This document shows positions 1-4,773 of a DNA stretch of 5,384 nucleotides, piece after piece (position 1 is the first letter of the stretch; every line of letters begins with the position of its first letter). The DNA is from Nitrospirae bacterium UBA4572 (GTDB lineage Bacteria; Nitrospirota; Leptospirillia; Leptospirillales; Leptospirillaceae): assembly GCA_002387725.1 (NCBI GenBank), contig DGKK01000062.1, positions 14,850 through 20,233 of the forward strand. Reading direction: 5' to 3'. The notes below the pieces were generated by a model, which did not search any database, had not been told where the DNA came from, and saw only the letters and a program-made list of their open reading frames with translations. The position numbers and the translations under genes were made by a program.

Positions 1-100
1 CCACAAGCCCGCAGGCCTCTTCTGGCCGAAAGCTCCGGCAGTGGTCGACGATTTTCCGGAAGATCTCCTGAGGAAGGAGAATCTCCTCCCCGTCCCGCAT
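1..100 (-). CDS. JAMM/MPN-family metallopeptidase, N-terminal fragment (Mec/HcyD-like, cut by window edge)
   Basis: Only the first 33 codons lie in the window; the gene continues past position 1. The ATG at 100 shares its A with the TGA of the upstream E1-like gene (TGATG, 1-base overlap), so translation is probably coupled; no strong Shine-Dalgarno is visible. After a short variable start, residues 8-20 (LLPQEIFRKIVDH) have the look of the first strand and helix of small JAMM peptidases. Residues 26-33 (PEEACGLV) match the P-x-E-A-C-G-L-L block whose Glu (Glu28 here) is the first residue of the JAMM zinc site. The H-x-H and downstream Asp lie outside the window. In known systems these peptidases (M. 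tuberculosis Mec+, Wolinella HcyD, Pseudomonas QbsD) remove extra residues from a carrier's C-terminus or release the amino acid from a carrier adduct. Position after carrier, NIL and E1 genes supports that role. The family call is fairly sure; the substrate is inferred. Confidence 0.82.
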   Translation of the reverse strand, partial: MRDGEEILLPQEIFRKIVDHCRSFRPEEACGLV

Positions 101-912
101 CAGGAGGCCGGCACCTGACAGACCCATTCCGAGGATCCCGAGACGGTCGTAATGGTGGGGGAGGATCCGCAAAGGGCGCAGTGGGGATCCTTGGGAACCT
201 TGAGCTTGCGGAAGGTCATGGAAAGGGCATCATAGAGCAGCAGGCGGCCGGTCAGGAGCTCCCCCACTCCCAGAACCTTCTTCACCACCTCTGCGGCCTG
301 GAGGGTTCCGATGGTTCCGGCAAGAACCCCCAGAACACCGGCCTCGGAGCACGAGGGGACAAGGCCCGGGGGAGGAGCTTCAGGGTAGAGGCACCGGTAG
401 CAGGGGGCGGAGGTATGGCCTTCGAGGACGGTGACCTGACCTTCAAAGCGGAGGATCGAGCCCGAGACCAGGGTCTTCTTCAGAAAGAATGCGGCATCGT
501 TCACGATATAGCGGGTTCCAAAATTATCGGAGCCGTCGACAATCACATCGTAGTCCGAGAAGAGCTCCATCGCGTTTTCTGCCGTGAGCCGGTCCTGGAT
601 CGGAATGACCCGAACATCCGGGTTCATCCGGGTAAGGGTCTTTTGCCCCGAGAGGACCTTGGGGATGCCGACCGTCGCCTGGGAATGCATGATCTGACGC
701 TGGAGGTTCGAGACATCGACGACGTCCATGTCAATCAGGCCGATGGTTCCGACGCCGGCGGCGGCCAGATACATGGCCACCGGGCTCCCGAGCCCTCCGG
801 CCCCGATCACGAGAACCCGGGCGGAAAGAAGCTTCTCCTGCCCCTTTCCACCGACCTCCTTCAGGATGATGTGGCGGCTGTAGCGCTGAATCTGATCTTC
901 GCGAAATGCCAT
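100..912 (-). CDS. moeB: MoeB/ThiF/HesA-family E1-like sulfur-carrier adenylyltransferase (module B)
   Basis: 270 aa, the normal length for a single-domain MoeB/ThiF enzyme. It should adenylate the C-terminal Gly of a ubiquitin-fold sulfur carrier with ATP so that sulfide or a persulfide can convert it to a thiocarboxylate; cytosolic. Visible features: N-terminal RYSRHIIL block (10-17); nucleotide loop GAGGLGSP (37-44); acidic DMD (61-63); SNLQRQ (68-73); the conserved Lys85; DGSDNF (126-131); zinc Cys pairs C171/C174 and C245/C248; and PSCSEAGVLGV with Cys188 at the site equivalent to the ThiF/MoeB conserved cysteine. There is no C-terminal rhodanese domain, unlike MoeZ, so sulfur must come from elsewhere. 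The start at 912 is well supported by AAGGAG at 919-924. It lies 18 bases after the NIL gene and overlaps the JAMM gene by 1 base. It is about 60% identical by eye to the second copy at 2748-3557. The natural partner is the CysO-like carrier at 1170-1451; roles with MoaD or ThiS cannot be excluded. Confidence 0.93.
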   Translation of the reverse strand: MAFREDQIQRYSRHIILKEVGGKGQEKLLSARVLVIGAGGLGSPVAMYLAAAGVGTIGLIDMDVVDVSNLQRQIMHSQATVGIPKVLSGQKTLTRMNPDVRVIPIQDRLTAENAMELFSDYDVIVDGSDNFGTRYIVNDAAFFLKKTLVSGSILRFEGQVTVLEGHTSAPCYRCLYPEAPPPGLVPSCSEAGVLGVLAGTIGTLQAAEVVKKVLGVGELLTGRLLLYDALSMTFRKLKVPKDPHCALCGSSPTITTVSGSSEWVCQVPAS

Positions 913-918
913 GGGAAT

Positions 919-924
919 CTCCTT
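919..924 (-). promoter_or_regulatory. Shine-Dalgarno of the module B E1-like gene
   Basis: On the minus strand the 18-base gap after the NIL gene reads AAGGAG followed by six bases and then the ATG at 912. This near-ideal site fixes the start of the E1-like gene. Confidence 0.75.
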
Positions 925-930
925 GGAGTC

Positions 931-1173
931 CTATCCCTCGAGGATGCTTTTTTCAATGGGAGCGACAACGATCCCGCGATCTCGCAGATAGGCGACGGTG
1001 CGCTCGAGGTCGGGAAGATCTCCGTCCATCTCAAGCTCCATCCAGCCACTGTCATCGGAGATATCGGCCCGACGAATGTTGACGACCACAGGAAAGTTCT
1101 TGCAGATCTCATAAACAATGGGCTCCCTCACCCGCTCCTCGGGAAAGGTCAGGTGGAGGCGCATCTGTGTCAT
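931..1173 (-). CDS. Stand-alone NIL-domain protein
   Basis: 80 aa ending in TAG. Nearly the whole protein is one NIL domain, the small ferredoxin-like fold also found at the C-terminus of MetN, the methionine importer ATPase. Visible are the opening strand (RLHLTFPEE, 5-13), a helix (REPIVYEICKNF, 16-27), the strand with the name-giving N-I pair (VVVNIRRADIS, 29-39), a GWMELEMDG strand (43-51), a second helix (LPDLERTVAYLRDRG) and a final strand ending near IEKSILEG. No ferredoxin or other domain is fused. Its ATG overlaps the carrier stop codon by 4 bases (ATGA). Met4 is a possible alternative start, but the overlap favours Met1. NIL domains bind methionine in MetN, and NIL-ferredoxin proteins are linked to homocysteine formation in anaerobes such as Methanosarcina. 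A part in methionine-branch sulfur transfer, or sensing of methionine, is therefore plausible here. The domain call is solid; the exact role is unknown. Confidence 0.85.
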   Translation of the reverse strand: MTQMRLHLTFPEERVREPIVYEICKNFPVVVNIRRADISDDSGWMELEMDGDLPDLERTVAYLRDRGIVVAPIEKSILEG

Positions 1174-1451
1174 CGGGAGCCTCCGGCGATGGCCGGAATG
1201 ATGGAGACCTCGTCGCCGGCCTTGACCGTCGTATCGAGCCCCTCGGCAAAGCGGATATCCTCTTCGTTGAGGTAGATGTTGATAAAGCGGCGAAGCTCTC
1301 CCGACTCGTCGGTCAGGCGCTCCCGGATGCCGGGATAGTGGCTCTCGAGTCCGTCGAGGATCTCTCGAACCGTCTTCCCTTCCTCCCGAACCTCGCCCTG
1401 GTTTCCGGTGAGCTTCCTCAGGGGAGTCGGAATGCGTACGACAACGGACAT
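1170..1451 (-). CDS. cysO: CysO-like ubiquitin-fold sulfur carrier protein with masked C-terminus (GG-SR)
   Basis: 93 aa, MoaD/ThiS superfamily, closest in style to M. tuberculosis CysO. Shared stretches recalled from CysO include the opening VxIPTxLR, a LExxYxGIxERL helix (35-46), RRFINIYLNEEDIRF (54-68) and the final SIIPAIAGG (83-91). It should be adenylated at Gly91 and converted to a thiocarboxylate that hands sulfur to a PLP enzyme. Unlike a ready carrier it does not stop at Gly-Gly: Ser92 and Arg93 follow before TGA, so a peptidase must expose the Gly. It starts 23 bases after thrC, with AAAGGA at 1458-1463 at good spacing, and overlaps the NIL gene by 4 bases. It sits beside a threonine synthase rather than beside CysM, which is where M. 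tuberculosis CysO lies. A role as MoaD in molybdopterin synthesis is less likely, since no moaE or other moa gene is present. The symbol reflects similarity, not proven function. Confidence 0.9.
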   Translation of the reverse strand: MSVVVRIPTPLRKLTGNQGEVREEGKTVREILDGLESHYPGIRERLTDESGELRRFINIYLNEEDIRFAEGLDTTVKAGDEVSIIPAIAGGSR

Positions 1452-1457
1452 GGAGAT

Positions 1458-1463
1458 TCCTTT
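1458..1463 (-). promoter_or_regulatory. Shine-Dalgarno of the CysO-like carrier gene
   Basis: Minus-strand AAAGGA lies six bases before the ATG at 1451, inside the 23-base gap after thrC. It supports that start and independent translation initiation of the carrier. Confidence 0.65.
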
Positions 1464-1474
1464 CGTTTATGCGG

Positions 1475-2782
1475 TCAGTTCGACGGGTTCACGTTCTTGC
1501 GGAAGGAGCTCAGGGAGGCATCGATGGCTACCGGTTCGGGAAGGGCTCCCGTAAGGGCCTCCATCGTCTTGAGTCCATTTCCGGTAATGTAGGCAACCGT
1601 CAGCTCCGAGCGGCCGATCCGCCCCTCTTCACAGAGCTTTTTTAGGGAGGCCACGGTCACCCCTCCGGCGGTTTCGGCAAAGATCCCTTCGGTTTCGGCC
1701 AGAAGTTTCATCCCCTCGACAATTTCCGGATCGGTGGCAGCCGCAATGGCCCCCTTCGACTTGAAGACGACATCCAGGGAATAGAAGCCATCGGCAGGAT
1801 TTCCAATGGCCAGAGACTTGGCAATGGTGTTGGGCTTCACCGGAACGAGGTGGTTCTTTCCGGAGACAAAAGCCCGGTAAACGGGGGAACAGCCTTCCGC
1901 CTGGGCTCCGTTGACCCGAAGCGCCGGATTGGCCGGAACGATGCCCAGCTTCGAGAACTCCTGAAAGCCCTTCCAGATCTTTGTGAGAAGGGATCCCGAT
2001 GCAATCGGAACAACGACCTGGTCCGGAACACGCCAGCCCAGTTGCTCGGCCGTTTCAAAGGCCAGGGATTTGGAACCCTCGGCATAGTAGGGGCGAATGT
2101 TGATATTCACAAAGGCCCAGGGATATTCTCCGCCGATTTCGCTGCATAGGCGGTTCACGTCGTCATAGTTTCCCCGAACGGCCACCACGGTAGGATGGTA
2201 GATCAGGTTGCCCAGGATCTTTCCGGCTTCGAGGTCGTGGGGAATGAAGACAAAACACTTCATCCCGACGCTGGCCGCATGGGCCGAGACAGAGTTCGCC
2301 AGGTTCCCGGTCGAGGCGCAGGCAACGGTATCGAAGCCCAGCTCCCGCGCCCGTGTCATGGCCACAGCCACCACCCTGTCCTTGAACGACAGGGTCGGAT
2401 GGTTCACCGTGTCATTCTTCAGGTAGAGGTTGTCGAGGCCCAGAACCTTGCCCAGCCGCTTCGCGTGAACCAGCGGGGTCATGCCGGCATGGAGGCCCAC
2501 CGTGGGAGCTCCCGTCACAGGAAGAAGCTCGTGGTACCGCCAGAGGGATTTGGGTCCTTCCTCGATCGATCGGCGGGAAAGGCGACCGGCGATCGCCTCG
2601 TAGTCATAGTCGACTTCGAGAGGCCCAAAACAAAATTCACAGATATGCATCGCCACGGCCGGGTAGAGACGGCCGCACTCGCGACATTTGAGACCCTTTA
2701 TCTTCGACCCTGCGGAGGGGTTTGCCACAGTCTCTCCGCGGGCCGCATCAGACTCCCGGTGTGGTGCAGACGGTCTGTTCAT
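1475..2782 (-). CDS. thrC: Threonine synthase family PLP enzyme with N-terminal zinc ribbon
   Basis: 435 aa if started at 2782. Threonine synthase converts O-phosphohomoserine to threonine by a PLP-dependent beta,gamma-replacement. Domains: a variable tail (1-30); a zinc ribbon with C33-x2-C36 and C48-x2-C51; then the fold-type II PLP core. Visible motifs are SFKDR with the Schiff-base Lys134; STGN at 157-160, followed by LANSVSAHAAS; RPYYAEGSKSL (230-240); the glycine/serine-rich PLP-phosphate loop ASGSLL (261-266); TIAKSLAIGNPADG (319-332); AETAGGVT (369-376); and TGNGLKT (400-406). The start is uncertain. The ATG at 2782 lies 35 bases inside the upstream E1 gene with only a distant GGAG, while a GTG at 2728 (Val19) has GGAGAG just before it and would drop only non-conserved residues. 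Placement directly before a sulfur carrier, NIL protein, E1 and JAMM gene is suggestive: the enzyme may also, or instead, use a thiocarboxylate with O-phosphohomoserine to make homocysteine. The family is sure; that alternative chemistry is inference. Confidence 0.92.
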   Translation of the reverse strand: MNRPSAPHRESDAARGETVANPSAGSKIKGLKCRECGRLYPAVAMHICEFCFGPLEVDYDYEAIAGRLSRRSIEEGPKSLWRYHELLPVTGAPTVGLHAGMTPLVHAKRLGKVLGLDNLYLKNDTVNHPTLSFKDRVVAVAMTRARELGFDTVACASTGNLANSVSAHAASVGMKCFVFIPHDLEAGKILGNLIYHPTVVAVRGNYDDVNRLCSEIGGEYPWAFVNINIRPYYAEGSKSLAFETAEQLGWRVPDQVVVPIASGSLLTKIWKGFQEFSKLGIVPANPALRVNGAQAEGCSPVYRAFVSGKNHLVPVKPNTIAKSLAIGNPADGFYSLDVVFKSKGAIAAATDPEIVEGMKLLAETEGIFAETAGGVTVASLKKLCEEGRIGRSELTVAYITGNGLKTMEALTGALPEPVAIDASLSSFRKNVNPSN

Positions 2783-3557
2783 AGTCGATCAACTCCGTAA
2801 TCACAGGATGATCCCCGCAGACGGGGCACTTGGGGTTCTTGCGGACGGCCACGTTCCGGAAGGCAACCGTCAGGGCATCATAGGTCAGAAGGCGATTTGT
2901 CAGAAGATCTCCCTTGCCGAGAAGAAGCTTCAGGACTTCGGTCGCCTGAATGGTTCCGATGACGCCGGCGATGACGCCGAGGACACCCGCTTCGGAACAG
3001 GAAGGAACGGCTCCGGCGGGGGGAGGCTCCCGGAAGAGGCAGCGGTAACAGGCCGACTCTCCGGGCCGGATGGTAAGAACCTGGCCGACGAACCGCAGAA
3101 TGCCCCCGTGAACGAGGGGAACGCCGGAAAGAACGGCCAGGTCGTTGATCAGAAATTTCGCCGGAAAGTTGTCCGTTCCGTCGAGAATGACATCGTATCC
3201 CGAGACAACCTCGCGGGCATTGGCCGCCGTCAGGGCAAATGGGTAGGTCATCACCTTGACGTCGGGGTTGAGGGCTTCAATTTTCTCCTGTCCGGAGAGA
3301 ACCTTGGGTCGGTCCACATCCGGGGTTCCATGAAGGATCTGGCGCTGAAGGTTTGAAAGATCGACCACATCCATGTCCACAAGTCCGATCGTACCGACAC
3401 CCGCGGCGGCAAGGTAGAGGGCCGCCGGACTTCCCAGTCCTCCAGCTCCGATGATCAGGACCCGTGAGGACAAGAGAGCCTTCTGCCCCTTTCCTCCCAC
3501 TTCAGGCAGGAGGATGTGTCGAGAATAGCGCTCGATCTGTTCCTCAGTCATATCCAT
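2748..3557 (-). CDS. moeB: MoeB/ThiF/HesA-family E1-like sulfur-carrier adenylyltransferase (module A)
   Basis: 269 aa, single-domain E1-like enzyme that should adenylate a sulfur carrier's terminal Gly. It shows the same landmarks as its paralogue at 100-912: RYSRHILL (10-17), GAGGLGSP (37-44), DMD (61-63), SNLQRQ (68-73), Lys85, DGTDNF (126-131), zinc pairs C170/C173 and C244/C247, and PSCSEAGVLGV with Cys187. It too lacks a rhodanese domain. It lies 24 bases after the CysK gene. GGAAGGG precedes Met1 by about eight bases, though Met3 (ATG-GAT-ATG) is a possible start. Its 3' end overlaps thrC by 35 bases if thrC begins at its first ATG. Conservation with the paralogue is strongest in the nucleotide-binding half and around the Cys loop, and weakest at about 72-120 and 131-150, so the two may differ in carrier choice. 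The likely partner is the ThiS-like carrier two genes upstream. Thiamine or molybdopterin service is an alternative not supported by neighbours. Confidence 0.93.
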   Translation of the reverse strand: MDMTEEQIERYSRHILLPEVGGKGQKALLSSRVLIIGAGGLGSPAALYLAAAGVGTIGLVDMDVVDLSNLQRQILHGTPDVDRPKVLSGQEKIEALNPDVKVMTYPFALTAANAREVVSGYDVILDGTDNFPAKFLINDLAVLSGVPLVHGGILRFVGQVLTIRPGESACYRCLFREPPPAGAVPSCSEAGVLGVIAGVIGTIQATEVLKLLLGKGDLLTNRLLTYDALTVAFRNVAVRKNPKCPVCGDHPVITELIDYEQTVCTTPGV

Positions 3558-3581
3558 CTCTTTTCCCTTCCTGGCAAAAAG

Positions 3582-4532
3582 CTATACCTGCAAATATTTT
3601 TCGATGGAAAAGTACCGTTCGAAGCTGTCGCAGACGACCGTGACAACCCTAGAACCCTCGGGGAGGGTCCGGGCCAGGGCAATCGCGGCAAAGACATTGG
3701 CCCCGGAGGAAATCCCCGCCATGATTCCCTCTTCCTTTGCGAGACGGCGCGCCGTCTCAATCGCTTGAATATCCGTGACGGTAAAGACTCGACTGATCAC
3801 CTTCCTGTCCAGGATCTTCGGCACGAACCCGGCTCCAATTCCCTGGATCCGATGGGGACCGGGGGCCCCGCCGGAGAGAACCGGAGAGCTTTCCGGCTCC
3901 ACCGCCCAGACAGGAATCTCCGGGGACTTCTCCCGGAGGAAACGGCCCACTCCGGAAATGGTGCCGCCCGTTCCTACGCCGGACACAAAGCCATCGGGGA
4001 CTCCGCCCAGTGACTCGACAATTTCAGGTCCGGTGGTGCGGTAATGGGAGTCAGGGTTGGCAGGATTGTCGAACTGTCGGGGCATGAAGGCTCCGTGAAT
4101 GGAGGAGACGATCTCCTCGGCGCGCCTTATGGCCGCACTCATGCCCCCGGCGGCAGGAGTCAACTCCACTGTGGCTCCCAGGGCACGAAGGTGGGAAACT
4201 CGCTCCTGGCTCATCCCTTCCGGCATGACAATCGTGACCGGATGGTGGGCAAGAACTCCGATCTGGGCCAGTCCGATCCCCATGTTGCCACTTGTGGCCT
4301 CCACAATGGGAGCTCGGGGCGCAAGAAGCCCGCGTGCCCGAGCATCCTCGATCATGAAAAGGGCCGGTCTATCCTTGATGCTCCCGCCCAGATTCTTGGA
4401 CTCGAGCTTTACAAGGATCGTTCGGCCAAGATCGAAGCTGATGCCGGAAAGCGGAACCAGTGGGGTCTTTCCGATAAGGGCAATCAGGGGAGAAGAGATC
4501 CTCCCCGATGCCGTCTTGCTGTTTGGTGACAT
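3582..4532 (-). CDS. cysK: Cysteine synthase, CysK/CysM family (O-acetylserine sulfhydrylase type)
   Basis: 316 aa, usual length for this fold-type II PLP family. It should form cysteine from an activated serine and a sulfur donor. Visible: the start of the fold (PLIALIGKTPLVPL, 15-28); SIKDR with Schiff-base Lys53; TSGNMGIGLA (80-89), the substrate-carboxylate loop; GVGTGGTISGVGRFL (185-199), the PLP-phosphate loop; PGPHRIQGIGAGFVP (224-238); and GISSGAN (273-279). The IQGIGAGF signature is that of CysK enzymes using O-acetylserine; M. tuberculosis CysM, which takes O-phosphoserine, has a different sequence there with a key Arg. Two departures: Leu48 replaces the usual Pro before the GS-x-KDR block, and the C-terminal motif reads CDSFERYFS with Phe304 where Gly is usual. 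Position between a ThiS-like carrier and an E1-like gene suggests a thiocarboxylate, rather than or in addition to free sulfide, as sulfur donor. It starts 30 bases after the carrier with a strong GGAGGAG. Confidence 0.92.
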   Translation of the reverse strand: MSPNSKTASGRISSPLIALIGKTPLVPLSGISFDLGRTILVKLESKNLGGSIKDRPALFMIEDARARGLLAPRAPIVEATSGNMGIGLAQIGVLAHHPVTIVMPEGMSQERVSHLRALGATVELTPAAGGMSAAIRRAEEIVSSIHGAFMPRQFDNPANPDSHYRTTGPEIVESLGGVPDGFVSGVGTGGTISGVGRFLREKSPEIPVWAVEPESSPVLSGGAPGPHRIQGIGAGFVPKILDRKVISRVFTVTDIQAIETARRLAKEEGIMAGISSGANVFAAIALARTLPEGSRVVTVVCDSFERYFSIEKYLQV

Positions 4533-4534
4533 GG

Positions 4535-4550
4535 CTCCTCCGAAGGAGGA
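4535..4550 (-). promoter_or_regulatory. Shine-Dalgarno of cysK inside a perfect short inverted repeat
   Basis: On the minus strand TCCTCC, a three-base TTC loop and GGAGGA form a perfect 6-bp inverted repeat (4536-4550). The right arm plus the next G (4535) is the Shine-Dalgarno GGAGGAG just before the ATG at 4532. Outer GGC (4557-4555) and GCC (4535-4533) could extend the stem across a four-base bulge. No T-run follows, so it is not a terminator. A folded mRNA would hide the site. Whether this regulates translation is inference. Confidence 0.5.
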
Positions 4551-4562
4551 AAAGGCCTTAAC

Positions 4563-4769
4563 TCAGGCCTGCCCTCCTCCCATGAAAAAGAGGATCTCGA
4601 GCTCGTCGCCTTCCGAAAGGACAGCTGAATCAAGCTGGGAGCGCTCAAGGATATTTCCATTGTGCTCAACCGACACAAGAGCCGGATCGAGCTCCCGGGC
4701 GGCGAGGACCGAGCCAACGGTACTCTTGTCGGCAACCGTCTCCGGTTTTCCGTTAATCCTGACCTCCAT
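4563..4769 (-). CDS. ThiS-like small sulfur carrier protein with masked C-terminus (GGG-QA)
   Basis: 68 aa, ThiS/MoaD superfamily with a beta-grasp fold. The short length, the opening MEVRINGKP, the central LVSVEHNGNILERSQ (31-45) and the closing GDELEILFFMGGG (54-66) follow the ThiS pattern (an N-G/N-x-I-x-x-R/K segment, D-x-[IL]-E-I, then aromatic residues and glycines). Ordinary ThiS ends in Gly-Gly; this one continues with Gln67-Ala68 before TGA, so removal of two residues is needed before the terminal Gly can be adenylated. It begins 4 bases after the ahcY stop codon, with GGGGA about ten bases upstream, and lies 30 bases before cysK. The context (CysK, then an E1-like enzyme, with a JAMM gene further down) points to sulfur delivery for cysteine rather than the thiazole of thiamine, since no thiG, thiH or other thi gene is present. 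Family call strong; role inferred. Confidence 0.88.
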   Translation of the reverse strand: MEVRINGKPETVADKSTVGSVLAARELDPALVSVEHNGNILERSQLDSAVLSEGDELEILFFMGGGQA

Positions 4770-4773
4770 GGCT

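Noticed and set aside
861..1118. Minus-strand open frame of 85 codons in another frame of the NIL gene
   Set aside because: It is out of frame with the NIL domain, has no family features, and crosses into the E1 gene start.
181..1275. Long open frame of 364 codons on the plus strand
   Set aside because: It lies opposite the E1-like, NIL and carrier genes, all with clear family motifs. Its translation has no recognisable domain and is the kind of shadow expected from GC-rich codon use on the other strand.
1170..1451. Reading the 93-residue carrier as MoaD for molybdopterin synthesis
   Set aside because: The sequence follows CysO more closely, it has residues after Gly-Gly, and no moaE, moaA, moaC or mog gene is nearby.
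2746..2748. ATG overlapping the E1 stop codon (TGATG) as the true thrC start
   Set aside because: This ATG is in a different frame from threonine synthase and reaches a stop after 16 codons.
2195..3356. Two overlapping plus-strand open frames (2195-2800 and 2688-3356)
   Set aside because: Both are antisense to thrC and the E1-like gene, show no domain, and have no convincing start context.
4536..4550. Inverted repeat between carrier and cysK as an intrinsic terminator
   Set aside because: The stem is only 6 bp and is followed directly by GCC-ATG with no T-run on the minus strand, so termination is unlikely.
4563..4769. Reading the 68-residue carrier as thiamine ThiS
   Set aside because: The fold fits, but the QA tail and the neighbours (CysK, E1, no thi genes) favour cysteine synthesis. 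It is not excluded if the genome has no other thiS.
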